Below, piece after piece: positions 12,566 to 29,040 of a stretch of DNA of 64,000 bases. Position 1 is the stretch's first letter. Every line of letters begins with the position of its first letter. This DNA comes from Akebia trifoliata (Eukaryota > Streptophyta > Magnoliopsida > Ranunculales > Lardizabalaceae), in assembly GCA_017979445.1 (NCBI GenBank), contig CM030715.1, positions 27,505,169 through 27,569,168 of the forward strand, in the 5' to 3' direction. Under the pieces are notes generated by a model. It saw nothing but the letters and a program-made list of their open reading frames with translations, did no database searches and was not told the DNA's origin. Position numbers and translations under genes: made by a program.

Positions 12566-12934
12566 GGGCTCAACAATGAAAATATGTGTTTTCGTATTTT
12601 GTATTTTTTAATCAACTCAACATCTTAGAGATGTTTTTGCAAATATTTCTCTCGACGAGCTCACAACAAGTTCATTTTCCTAAAAAACTCTATGTTTTTA
12701 ATTCGAATATATTATTTAGTAGAATCACACAAGTCTTCTTTTTTCCTTTAAGTTTTTATATTCTGGCACAATCCCGATGCGGCTAGATCGACTGCTTACG
12801 GTGGCCTAAGTCAATAGAGCCTTTTCGATCATGGAATATTGCTATTTAAGTTCGTTCTTATAAGAGAAAAATTGTAGAGTGTGAATCAATCAATCAAGAA
12901 GTTTGGGGTTGAGAATTACAGAATGATAAATTTA

Positions 12935-13582
12935 GAGAGTTGTTATTGCCACACCAACTTTTACTGATGCCACACCAATTGTGTGCAATTCTTTGGTGAT
13001 TTATATTAAGGGTGCAACTTGATCCGGTTCAAACCGAGAATCAAATCAAACTGATAGCTTTGGGATGGTTTGATTCAGTTTGGAATAAGTTGCGGTTCGA
13101 TTTCAGGTTATGAAAATGGAGAACCGATCAATTTAATTCGGTTCTCAGATCAAGCTTGTATAGAACCGAACCCTTATGCAATAAGTAAATATATATGTAT
13201 ATAATAATTATTATGAATTATTTTAAGAGTTAAGAAATAGATTGACGATCTTTTATAGATAAACTAATGATTTTTTATGGATAGATTAGTGATTATTTGT
13301 ATGAAATTGTATGCTTACTACATATTTGTTTTTTCATTAAAAAATGTTACTTACAATTTATAGAATATTGGCAACCCATAGAACCGAACTGAACCAAACT
13401 TAATTTGGTTTGGGTTGGTTTGGTTCCAATGGAATTTCGTTCGGTTCCGGTTCTTATTTAGTGGAACCGACTTATATTGGCTCGGTTCCAATTTGACCTC
13501 TAACCGAACCAAGTTGCATCCTTAATTTATATAGGAATTGGGATGGCATTAGTAAAAGTTGGTGGGGGCAATAGTAGTTCTC
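12935..13582. mobile_element. MITE with 8-bp target duplication (outer element of a nest)
   Basis: Ends are GAGAGTTGTTATTGCC and GGCAATAGTAGTTCTC, flanked on both sides by TAAATTTA (12927-12934 and 13583-13590). The subterminal CACCAACTTTTACTGATGCC repeats in inverse at the other end. An uninterrupted 122-bp relative is at 29559-29680. The extra length here is the element at 13009-13524. Confidence 0.85.
13009..13524. mobile_element. hAT-like MITE nested inside another MITE
   Basis: Ends TAAGGGTGCAACTTGATCC and AACCAAGTTGCATCCTTA are inverted repeats. A perfect 8-bp direct repeat ATTTATAT flanks them (13001-13008 and 13525-13532), the hAT signature. The interior is rich in GGTTCGGTT and AACCGAAC words. 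A relative at 32173-37048 shares termini and interior but is itself interrupted. Confidence 0.88.
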
Positions 13583-13779
13583 TAAATTTAGATTGAGAAA
13601 AGGAAATCAAATTTGGGATTTAGGTCAAAAGAATCGATATTTGAAGTTTCAATTTTTCAAGAAAAAGTGGGAGATTAGGACTGTAAGAGGACTCGAAGTC
13701 AGAAATTGAGTTTGCATGTTAATCATTGTGAAATTCCTTTAAAAATAGAGAAAAAAAAATGTACAAATTTTTTGCGGGT

Positions 13780-14330
13780 TAAAGAACTCTTTTAAAAAAT
13801 CGTAAAATAATTCTGTTAAAATTATCATTAACCTCAAAAAAAAAAAAAAAAATGAGTACCCTATAACATATATAAAAAATATGAAACAAAAAATGAAAAT
13901 ATTTTATTACAAAATTGATTTATTTAAGTAAAATTAATTAAAATCATGAAAATAGTAAAAGTTACTATAAATCTGAGAAGAATTAATGGGTGGCCAAGAA
14001 ATTAGGTAAAATTATTAACCAATCAAAATATTATTTATTAAATTACTTATAATATATTTATGTTTAATTAAATTAAATTTAAGATAATAAGAGGAAATAA
14101 TTACCATAAATCTTAAAAATGTTGATGATAACTGATAATATATTTAATTATTGTAGTTTATTTATGTAAAAAAAATTAAAAGTCGTAAAAATTACCATAA
14201 ATCATTGAAGAATTGCTGAGTGGTAAAAAATGTGTAATGATTATCAACCAAAAATATATATATAATTTATTTAATTAATAATAAAAAATATATAAATATT
14301 ATAAATTATCATAAATCTAAGAAAAACTTA
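13780..14330. repeat. AT-rich degenerate tandem repeat array 2
   Basis: Same unit as 12000-12565. AAATCTGAGAAGAATTAATG, AAATCATTGAAGAATTGCTG and similar words recur near 13968, 14109, 14200 and 14314. With the duplicated segment just left of it, this suggests that one larger block was duplicated. Confidence 0.55.
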
Positions 14331-14429
14331 TAATTAGCCAAGAGACCAACTTGAGACCACTCTCTAAACTTAGACCAACTAAGTGAATTTCCATAGTATG
14401 GTTAATAATTAGGCATGTGAATATGTTTT

Positions 14430-14715
14430 GATAGATATATCGGGCTCCACTTTGACGAGTCCTTTTAATTTTTGGGAGGAATCGTGACAATCTGACCACC
14501 TCACGTGGTAAACTCAATGGACTACCCTGACATGACAAGTTTGGAAACTGTAGATTTGCGCTCCTCGGGATACACGGCTGCACTTCCCCATAAAATAGTG
14601 TATCTTGAGGGAACCATGTATCCTAAGGAGGACAAATCTACGGTTCTCGAACTTGTCATGACAGGTAGTCGATTGAGTTTGCCATGTTGGGTAATCAGAT
14701 TATCATGAATTTTTT
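14430..14715. mobile_element. Palindromic MITE-like element (GACATG... family)
   Basis: The two halves are inverse to each other. CCCTGACATGACAAGTTTGG and AACTGTAGATTTG on the left answer CAAATCTACGGTTCTCGAAC and TTGTCATGACAGGTAG on the right, around a GGGATACACGGCTG centre. Related, less complete copies are at 37220-37430 and 40885-40975. Exact ends are not resolved. Confidence 0.5.
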
Positions 14716-14823
14716 GAGAGTGTTTCTACTATATGATTTGACAATTAAAGTACCAAGTTCAAATTTTCTTTCCCGGAAAGTTATCTTGAAAAGTGAAAAT
14801 TTCAATAAAAATAACAAATCTTT

Positions 14824-15147
14824 ACGTTGTGTTCGGATTGAGAGAAATTGAGAGAAGATAAGAGAGAGAATAAATGAGTTTCTCTCCATTTCTCTTGTTT
14901 GGATTGTTAGGTGGGAAGAGAAGAAAACTAATGGTGAGTTTTCTTTCTCTCCAAAAATGGAGAGAAACCCTTATCAAATATTTAATAATTTCAACTATTT
15001 CTCTATATCTCTTTAAGACATTTTAAAATTTCAAAGTTGTCCCAATTTCTCTCCTATCAATCCAAACATAGTAAAGAGATACTAAGTTTCTCTTCCTTCT
15101 CTTAATGGGTTTCTCTTCTCTCCACTTCACTCAACTCAAACAAAGTG
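14824..15147. mobile_element. MITE with GAGAGAAA-rich inverted arms
   Basis: Begins GTTGTGTTCGGATTGAGAG and ends CTCAACTCAAACAAAGTG, with inner pairs such as TTTCTCTTGTTTGGATTG and CAATCCAAACATAG. Imperfect terminal inverted repeats, no coding potential. The target duplication is not clear. Confidence 0.6.
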
Positions 15148-15227
15148 TTAGAGAATTCTAATTCTATTTGAACTAGATTGGGATTTTATTATAAAAACCA
15201 ATATCACGTTTACAAAAATCAGTTCAA

Positions 15228-15400
15228 CACTCAAAGGTTGGCTAGATGGCAAAGACCATGTCTTAGGAAGTAGAAGTCTTGAGTTCGAATCCCACCGTGG
15301 AGCTACCCTCAAGGATTTATCCCAGAAATTACTTTGTGTGGGGGTGGGGGTGGGGGTGGGGGTGTCCCAAGGATTAGTCGGGTGCTTTAAGATGCTCAAA
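15228..15400 (+). mobile_element. tRNA-derived SINE-like element with G-run tract
   Basis: The A-box-like TGGCTAGATGGCAAAGACC is followed by the B-box-like TTGAGTTCGAATCCCACC, then GGATTTATCCCAG and a tract of four G5 runs at 15340-15363. This is the order expected for a pol III-derived SINE head. No clear poly-A tail or target duplication was found. Confidence 0.6.
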
Positions 15401-16494
15401 TTCCTCCATTTAAGTTGGCAAATCGGTGTTGTAACATATCACGAATCTATTCTATCAAATATTATTGTGAATGGACTTGGTAAGAAGTCACTCCATTTGA
15501 TATTTTTTTCTTTCAAGTGGTGATGCGTTTTGGGATGGGTGGGGGCAACAGGTGCCAGTCTAAACGTGCATCTAACTTCTACATCATAAGTCTTGAAAAA
15601 CTCCAGAATATTAGTCACACCATGTTAAAATAAATCTTCAAAGAAAATTCTATCGGAATTTTTTAAACACTTACAAAGAGCAAGCAAACCAATTATACAA
15701 ATGATAGGACCTCGGAGGGAGTGCTTATTTCTATTGAGATATATTTACGAAAAGTTATCAACTTTTGACGAATTTACAATTCTGGCTAAATGTTCATTTT
15801 AATTATCAAAACGTGAATGATAACGAATTCATAGGTTTTTAAGGTGACTATTTCGCATGTTTAAAGTGACTATCACTTTAAACTTACGAATTTGTCGCTT
15901 TAAACCTCTGAAATAGTCACTTCATTTGAAAAAAATTTAACGAAAACATGATTGTTCACATTTTAGTAATTAAAATGAACAGTGAGCTGGAATCGTAAAT
16001 AATTCATTTTCAACTCACAAAATAGTAATTCACCCTATTATTTTTCTATGATTGTTAAGTAATAACAAATGAAATCAAGAAAATGTTCTTACCCAGGATC
16101 TATTTCACCTCCTCCCTGATTTCGGGCTTAAACATAAAAAATTGACGGTTGAAAAGAAAAATATATTATCACCACCCAGAAGACATTCATTTCCATGACT
16201 CATATTACAATGTTATCCCATAACCAAGGTGTCCAGACCTCTTAGAGCAGTTGACAAATAGTTGGGCACATACAATCCCCTCCCCTGACACGCACCAAGT
16301 AATTTTTGGGTAAATCCCTGAAGTGGCAATGTAAGTTCTACATTAAAAGGAGCATGAAAGGAATAATAATTGTGAGGTGGACGAGCTAGGGAACTTGTTG
16401 ACAAGTATTAGCGAGGTCATTTTGAGGAATAACGTTATATAAGGTTTTGGGTTGGCACTAAGGATGGTCCCTTTTTTCGATTTATTCATTCTAC

Positions 16495-16707
16495 TTGCTT
16501 TCTTGTACTTCGTTCGTAGAGGAATTTCTTGCACTTATAATTTGGGGTCCAAAAATTCACTCCAAGACATCAATTTTCATATGGTTAGCAACATTGGAAA
16601 GAATACCTATCTTGGATAAACTAATTAGAGGTTACATAATGCCAAATTATTATTTCATGTGCAAGGAAGATTGGGAATCTCTAAATCATGTTCTTCTTCA
16701 TTGTTGA
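16495..16707 (+). pseudogene. LINE reverse-transcriptase zinc-binding domain fragment (zf-RVT)
   Basis: A 70-codon open stretch reads IHSKTSIFIWLATLERIPIL, then LIRGYIMPNYYFMCKEDWES and LNHVLLHC. This is the conserved C-terminal zf-RVT pattern of plant L1-type LINEs (SFFxWxA..L.T.D.L..R, CxLC...E...HLLxHC), with one Cys lost. It is isolated; no other LINE domain lies near it, so it is a truncated remnant. Confidence 0.75.
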
Positions 16708-16754
16708 GTGACAAAACAGATGTTGGACCATTTCTTATCTCTACTTGGTGTAGT

Positions 16755-17192
16755 TAGGGCTTAAAATGGATTGGGTTCAGATCGGATATGAGTATGTCCA
16801 TATCCATATCCTAATTTATTTATTTTTCTGGATTCAAATTTGAATCCTCTTTTAAGGTTATCACAAATGAAATTGCTAAAATATGATCAAATGATGACTT
16901 GAACTCAAGACCTCTTCATTTTGAAAAAAGTCTTGACCAACACCCAACCATTGTTGGTTGATAAAAGATAACTTAAAAATTATAAAAATACAACTTGCAA
17001 AATAATATATCATTCGGATCTTAACAGATATAGAGATGGATCTATATCCGACCCGGATCCGACTTCGGTCAAGGGACATCAACCCATATCTGAATCATAT
17101 TTTAATTCGAATAAACTTGAAGGAACCAAACCCCTAATTTTGAATTCGGATCACTCAAATTTTCAATAAAATTCATCCCATTTTAAGCCTTA
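16755..17192. mobile_element. hAT-like MITE with perfect 8-bp target duplication
   Basis: Ends TAGGGCTTAAAATGGAT and ATCCCATTTTAAGCCTTA are inverted repeats. GGTGTAGT flanks both sides exactly (16747-16754 and 17193-17200). The interior repeats GGATCCGA, TATCCGACC and similar words, as in the copies at 5656 and 39755. About 16865-16975 is a SINE-like insert on the minus strand (B-box-like GGTCTTGAGTTCAAGTC). Confidence 0.92.
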
Positions 17193-17607
17193 GGTGTAGT
17201 GGGATGCTTACCTAAGTCTACTCTAAAGCTCTTTAAGACGTGGCTTTATTGGGTCTCTCCTTTGTTTGGGCAAAATAGATTTTGTGGCAGCTCACTCCTT
17301 TAACAATTTGTTGGGCCATTTGAAAGGAGAGAACATACATACTTTTGAAGGGTATGAGCTTTTTCAAGATATTATTGTCTCAATCTTGATTTTTTTTTCT
17401 TTTTTTTTTTCTTTGGAGGGGGGGGAGAGAGAAAGAGAGAGAGTATTTAGGGTATGTTTGATTGCATGGGAAGTAATTTTCCATGGAATTTGATATCTAT
17501 GAAAAAATAGTAATGGAAAATAGGTAATATTGGAAAACCAAATTTCATTATCTGATTTTATCTAGAAAAAATCATGAGAAAAGAAAATCTGATGAAGAAG
17601 GGGAGGG

Positions 17608-17610
<3 letters not shown>

Positions 17611-17641
<31 letters not shown>
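17611..17641. repeat. (GT)n microsatellite
   Basis: About fifteen GT units, followed by AAG-rich sequence to about 17740. Open frames across it are simple-repeat artefacts. Confidence 0.9.
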
Positions 17642-17643
<2 letters not shown>

Positions 17644-18027
17644 GGGGTAGAAGAAGAAGAAGAAGAGAGTTGGGACTAGGGCGGAGAAGGAGAAGGTTGA
17701 GGTGGAGGGAAAAGAAAAAGAAAAGAGAGAAAAAAGGCAATAGCCGACAAGGAAAATGGTGACGATGGCAACGGAGAGGGTGAATATGATGGTGGTTATG
17801 GGGGAAGAAGAAGATATGAAGTTAGGATTTTGATATGGGTATGAAAAATAAGGGGGATTTCATTCGCCTATGTGAATGGATTTCATTTTTCAATGGATAT
17901 GGGTGGTAAAATGAAAATTAGGTTTTGTGAGACTTTTGGAGGGAGGTGGAAAATCATTTTCCATATAAAAATGCAATCCAACACATGGAAAATGATTTTC
18001 CACCATTTTTCTATAGAGGTAATTTTG

Positions 18028-18579
18028 TGTTACCTCTTTCAACGCAGCTTCTCCTGTTCGACCCACGTTCCTTGCTCCCATCGATCAGTGGTGTTACCGA
18101 TGTGGTACTTGCCAAAAACTATCCGATGATAAAGTTAACTTTCCAGATTATCAGTAATGGACTCCCTCACTTTTTGAACTCCTTCCCTATCAATCTCCTC
18201 ATTTATTTATAGTTCTCTTCTGAGAAATCTCTTTGAATCAGGAATCTCCTCAAGAAATCTCTCCAGCAGGGATTCCTTACATTTAGGAGAGGATACTGAT
18301 AAATGAAAGATTCTCTTGGACTTCGTTATCTACTCCCTTGATTCTCGGGATCTTCCTTGAACCTTAAAATCAAGGGATTTGGGTTGATTCGGAGACAACC
18401 CAAAAGTCTACCCTGCTCGATTCATATATTGGGTAGAGCTGACATTCGAACTCTGTCCTTCAGACGAGCTGGGTATCCTAGGTACCATTTAGGAGAAATT
18501 CATTTAGTTTTGATCTCCTATTAGTCTAACTTCTGGACATGTGTAGGGCCCAGATATCTTACTAATTTAACCCTCTACA
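18028..18579 (+). repeat. 5' LTR
   Basis: 552 bp, TG...CA bounded. It shares CACGTTCCTTGCTCCC, GTGGTACTTGCC, TTATCAGTAATGGACTC and CTACCCTGCTCGATT with the 3' LTR in the same order. Confidence 0.88.
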
Positions 18580-20649
18580 ATTACCCCCACTCGAGATGAT
18601 GTTGATCCTCAGCCGTCGTCTCTAGAAATAAAGCCCAAACATCATTAAATGTCACTTACATTTTGTCTTTTTGTCATTGCGTCGTTTTGTTTCAGATTCC
18701 ATCATAATTATAAACTAGCTTTTCAAATTTCGAACGATGCAAACGATTCGATTTCTCCCGCTCCTGATCTGACGATTGTCCCAATAACTTGCGCCTTGTC
18801 GTTCACAATTTGTTGCTATAAATACAGGGGTTTTAGGGATTCAAAAGCCTTTTTCTATCTCTATTTTTTTTCTTTTTGTTGTTCTTGAGCTTTGAAGCCC
18901 CTAAGCTTTTTCTTCAGCAACTCAATCATTTTTCCTTCTTCTTTGAATTTCTTCATAGGTAAAAATCATCTTCTTTATCTTTTTCTTCTACAATATTTAA
19001 CATTATTAACACCATAGTCACCCTTCACAAAACCTATTTCATCCCTAAAGAGGTCAAAATTCAGACTCTATGGGGATTTCAACGACCGTCGTCCTGGGGA
19101 GATTGTGGTCTACGTAGGTCAGATCGTAGCTAACCTGTATTTTCCATTGTTTCCTCATCTCAATGAAGTATTGAGCCGAATCAATAGGGCTCCAAGACAG
19201 ATGTCTGGTAACTTTTATAGATTGGTAATGGTTGTATAGAGGATAGGCATCTCCCCTACCAAGTTCCTCTTTAAATACAACGTAAAATCCACTTTTATCG
19301 CGTGGGGTATTACTCCATGTCTTCGAAACTAGGGGCAATGCCTTGGTAAATCTCCCCAATTCTGATAAGGGTTGGTTCGTTGGCCCCCTAACCATTTTTG
19401 GGGATGGGGAGTATGGGGTAGGGGTGGCGAATGAGGGGTATATGGTCCCAAAGACCTTCCAAGGTAAGGACTTCTCTGTTATTATTGAGAAATCATCCCT
19501 AGAAAGACTATATAAATTTTCTTTGCATGTTTCAGAGCGGTCTACCTTTGTTGTTGCCAAGTCTAGGAAGGCCCAATGAGTAAAGGAGATAACAAAGGAG
19601 GTCAAAAGGAAGAGAAAAGTCGAAAAAGCCATCATCCTTACTCTCCATTTAACTGATCAAGGCTCAAAGTGCTCTACTCTGCCCTTAGACACATTTTCAG
19701 ACCCAGCCCTGTCAACCAACCCTCCTACCCCCATCAAATCCCTTTCACCAATCATCCAATATCTCCTTTCAGTTCTCTTTTTTTCCCTTCTCCTGCCACC
19801 ATGAATACTTGGATGATTTCACCATCATTGACACTCCCCCAGCTCAGCCCATTTTTGGGGTGCTGGGGCAAAGCAAAAAGAAGCACAGTCGCCATGTCGA
19901 GGTCGCACCCCTCCAACAGGACTCCCCAACACCTACCTTGCAGATACTCATATTGTCGAGGTGACACTCGTATGTGCCTAACAAACTCCCCTCTTCAACC
20001 CAACAGATGAGCAAGTGATAGCACAACCCACTGAACAGGCTACCGCCTCTTCTGCTCAGCTGAAGAATAAGAGGAATGATCCAGAGGGATTCATCGCTCT
20101 TCCTGACAATGAGGCTGAGATCCCCGTAGGACCAGTCGCTCGTGACTTCTAGACTCCCATAGAGCTACTTGACCATCATTGGCTAGGCCAACGTAGGGTT
20201 CTGAAGGGCAATCCCAAATGAGTTTTCCTTTCCTCATTCCCTCTAAGGTCTAGGTTGGTAGTCAATAACATGACTGCCCTCAAAGACCCCCAGGTTGGTG
20301 TTGTCCTTCTTTCCAATATGATCCTCCCTTAGGATATGGAGTCTATGGAGATAGCTAGCCCTGAGATCCTCCTAGCCAAGTTTTTCCCAAGGGCTATTTC
20401 AGGTGAAATCAGACTCTTACCCTCTTTTTATTTATTTGTCTTAATATGGAACTAATCTTCCAATTCTCTTTATATGCATGCCCTTGTCTCTGGAACTGCA
20501 ACGATCCTCAAGCTGCAGTATGTTATAATTGAGTAGGCCTCTGTTGCTTAGTTACATGAAGAGAAGATTGGAGGACTCCTTGCCTCCACTTGGTTTGCTG
20601 AGCTCTAGGCTACCAAGCTTCAAGACATCAACTAACAACTCTTCAAGTA

Positions 20650-21007
20650 TCTTGAAAACTTGACAATCAAGTACTCACACCTGAAGGCCAAATTCAAGCG
20701 GGTAGAACCTAAAAATCTAGAGCTCAAAAATCGTGTTCTCCAAAAGGACACTAAGTCAAAGTACAACCAAGAGGATCTCTCTACCCTTCGTGGTCAGTAC
20801 GCTACTCTCCAACAGGAGAATGCTGCTCTATGAGCTGAGCAGGAAAAGAGGGTCAGTCGAATCGTCGAGCAGGCCAGAAGTGAACATGTTGTTGAGGACA
20901 CCAAGCAAATCAGGGAGCTTTTGTCAAAGATGAAGGTGGAGTACATCCTTATCCGAGATGAACCCAAGAAGACTGGCTACCAAGAGGGCTTCCATAATGC
21001 AAAATAA
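20650..21007 (+). pseudogene. Coiled-coil remnant of an LTR-element gag-like ORF
   Basis: The frame reads ENLTIKYSHLKAKFKRVE, then LENL-type heptads (LELKNRVLQ, LRGQYATLQQENAAL). One in-frame TGA follows, then EQEKRVSRIVEQARSEHVVE to TGYQEGFHNAK and a stop. Long coiled coils of this kind end the non-pol ORFs of some plant LTR elements. No enzyme domain is seen, and the identity is inferred from position. Confidence 0.5.
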
Positions 21008-21347
21008 CAGTATGATGTTGCGTCTTCTTTTGAAGAGGAAGACTCACTGCCCCCGCCTTACTAAGCCTCTAACCGTTGAGTCACTTCCAGGTTTTCTTTG
21101 GTTAGAGTGTCCATCTTCTGTTGCATCTCCCCACACAATTTTCTCATCCCCTCCATCTGAGCCGCCAATTATTCATCTATGTTTGGTGCAGGAAAGACGG
21201 GAGGTGGTTGAAGTTGGTTGGTACCAGATCAAGCAAGTCTCTCCATCTAATTAATCTCAATCTCACAAGGAAGTAAAGACGAAAAAGAAGCTTCAAAAAC
21301 AACGTATGATTTCCACGGACGATGCCAAAGATATAAAGGTGATTTCG

Positions 21348-21885
21348 TGTTACCGCTTACAACTTAACTCCTCAAATTCGCCCCACGTTCCTTGCTCCCT
21401 CCAATCAGTGGTGATACTGATGTGGTACCTGTCAAAAAATCTCTAATGATAAAATTAGCTCTCTAAATTATCAGTAATGGACTCTCACTTTTCGAACCCC
21501 TTCCCTCTCAATGTCCTCTTCTATTTGTAATTCTCTTCCGAGAAATATCTTCGAATCAAGAATCTCTTAGAAGGATTCTTTACCTTTAGAAGAGGATACT
21601 GAGAAAGGAAAGATTCTCTTGAACTATCCACTCCCCTGATTTCTAAGATCTACCTTGAAATCAAGGAATCTGGGTTGATTAGGAGACAATCAAAAAATCT
21701 ACCCTGCTCGATTTATATTTTGAGCAGAACTAACATTCGAGTTTCTTAATGTCAGTTCTGCCCTTCTAACAAGCTGGGTGTCCTAAGTATCACTTAGAAA
21801 AATATCATTTTAACTATAATCTCATTCTAGTCTAACTTCTGCACACGTGTAAGATTCAAATATCTTATTGATTTAACCCTCTACA
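21348..21885 (+). repeat. 3' LTR
   Basis: 538 bp, same order of shared words as the 5' LTR but with many substitutions and small indels, including an extra TTTCTTAATGTCAG near 21740. The difference suggests a fairly old insertion. Confidence 0.88.
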
Positions 21886-21994
21886 TTTTCCACGTGCAAT
21901 CAAACATAGCCGAAGGTGTTGAGGATATTTTCTTAGAAAGTTGAGGGGTATTTTCTTTGAAATTTTCGTTGTAAGATGGGAAGATAAAGTACGT

Positions 21995-22118
21995 AAGTTA
22001 GTGTGTAATTGGTCTCGGATGCAGTTGGCCTAAGCCGCCCAACTTGTAATTTTTGGTCGGTCACCTCACCAAACCATTTTCACTTTTTTAATAAAATTTT
22101 GCTGATAAAGAAAAAAAT
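21995..22118 (+). mobile_element. Possible LINE 3' tail fragment
   Basis: TTTTTAATAAAATTTTGCTG followed by an A-rich end resembles the 3' tails of plant L1-type LINEs. It is short and lacks coding sequence. It lies just downstream of the stop of the plastid Hsp70 gene and might instead be ordinary intergenic DNA. Confidence 0.3.
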
Positions 22119-22427
22119 AATTAAAGCGAGGATCTGAAACTAGCCCTTTATATCATCTGTTCCTGTCCAATACAAGCTTTATATCAATCTAACATCCCCC
22201 AATAAAAGTGTGAATCTTAAACAAGTGCTACGATGGTGGACGCTGTAGTAGTAAAATCATCTCACTGACAGTCCTCGAGATCTACACATCTCAAAGTGTC
22301 ATCCAACAATCCAAATCAGACTTGAAAATATTTTCAGAAATGACAAACCCTAAAACAATCACATCATCTAGATATAGTTGGAAGACAAAATTTGATTGAA
22401 TAATAATGCAAATGATGACATCCATCT

Positions 22428-28238
<5,811 letters not shown>

Positions 28239-29040
28239 TAAGATTTCAGGATAGGGTTTTGGAGATTCAAACACAGAGAAAGAGTGAGAAACCCTAACCC
28301 TAGACGAAGAATGAGGAGAAGAACAAAGGCGGAAGAATCGAAGAAGATAAGAGAAGATGGTAGAGAAGTCTCGAGAGAAAGGGTTTTATTTTGTTGTGTT
28401 GCGGATTTGTGGGAGTTTGGTTTAATTGACCAAAATGCCATCATTGACAAAGGGTAAATAGTTTGGACGTTTAGAATAGTTGAAGGGTATTGTAGTCCAA
28501 TAAGATGAAAAAAATTCCTGACCTTATAAAATGGAGTTGAGTATTGCAGTACTTTATTGGTGTGGGTAGGTGGTAATGTGGCATGTGCATCTACTACACA
28601 CAAAATAAAAATAAAAATAAAAAAAATTAATAATTAATTTTAAAATATTTAAAAAATAATAATCTTATTTTAAAGAACTTCTATTGGCACCCCAAATTTT
28701 TTACTTATTACATCTATATTGAATTTATAAAAACAAAAATTAATAAGGTGAGATATCACTCTCCCTTTAGGAAAAAAAACATTCGGTTTGAAGTGTAGCT
28801 GAGATTAACATCAAGAGGTTGGAGTAGGCGATCATAGTTGATGTCAACTTGTTCTTTTTATGAGTTATTGTTGATAGTATTTATTCATCGCTTTTTTATC
28901 TTATGCCAAATAAAATTTTGATGTAAAAATGTCAACTCCTATTTTAAATTATGTATATTAATTTTCAGTTGGATTGCGATAAATAATAAGTAACAATTAT
29001 GATGCAATTAGAATTTCTCTAATTTTTTAATATTAAAGTT
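28239..29040. other. Upstream region of the plastid Hsp70 gene
   Basis: The first 150 bp hold GA/CT-rich sequence, probably 5' UTR. No canonical TATA box and no perfect heat-shock element (alternating nGAAn units) was found; the GAA words at 28310-28380 do not alternate correctly. From 28600 the sequence becomes strongly AT-rich with no gene. Confidence 0.4.

Larger units (their letters stand above)
12858..13710. repeat. Distal copy of the HAC1 upstream segment, split by nested elements
   Basis: 12858-12934 matches 10532-10600 and 13591-13710 matches about 10603-10725. The interrupting 656 bp are a MITE with its target duplication. With the insertion removed, the copy is about 197 bp, like the proximal one. 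It is diverged by substitutions and small indels, and it retains GGGATTTAGGTCAAAAG and TTAGGACTGTAAGAGGACTC. Confidence 0.7.
18028..21885 (+). mobile_element. Non-autonomous LTR retrotransposon (LARD-like)
   Basis: Two direct repeats of about 550 bp, each starting TGTTACC and ending CCCTCTACA, bound 2.77 kb of internal DNA. Flanks TTTTG and TTTTC agree at four of five bases, as expected for an old target duplication. No protease, integrase, reverse transcriptase or RNase H motif is visible inside. The only protein-like signal is a decayed coiled coil near 20650-21007. A TATA-like CTATAAATACAGG lies at about 18814, downstream of the 5' LTR. The primer-binding site is not recognisable. Strand is set by the coiled-coil frame. 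Confidence 0.85.
17450..21911. mobile_element. MITE-like element split by an LTR retrotransposon
   Basis: Left end GGGTATGTTTGATTGCATGG and right end CCACGTGCAATCAAACATAGCC (inner bases) are inverse to one another but 4.4 kb apart. The whole LTR element 18028-21885 sits between them. Without it the host element would be about 600 bp. The left part includes a hairpin at 17945-18004 (GGTGGAAAATCATTTTCCAT and its inverse) and simple repeats. Confidence 0.55.

Noticed and set aside
11840..15310. tRNA genes suggested by B-box-like GAGTTCRAAYC words
   Set aside because: A- and B-box spacing and flanks fit SINE heads; no acceptor stem or cloverleaf could be drawn.
17558..17762. Open frames across the (GT)n / (AAG)n stretch on both strands
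   Set aside because: Simple-repeat artefacts with Val/Cys or His/Thr runs.
19054..19635. 193-codon minus-strand open frame inside the LTR element
   Set aside because: Antisense to the element's inferred coding strand, no recognisable domain, and the plus strand there is likely the decayed ORF. Kept as unsupported.
28300..28390. Heat-shock element in the plastid Hsp70 promoter
   Set aside because: GAA words occur but do not alternate with TTC at the 5-bp spacing needed; no perfect element seen.
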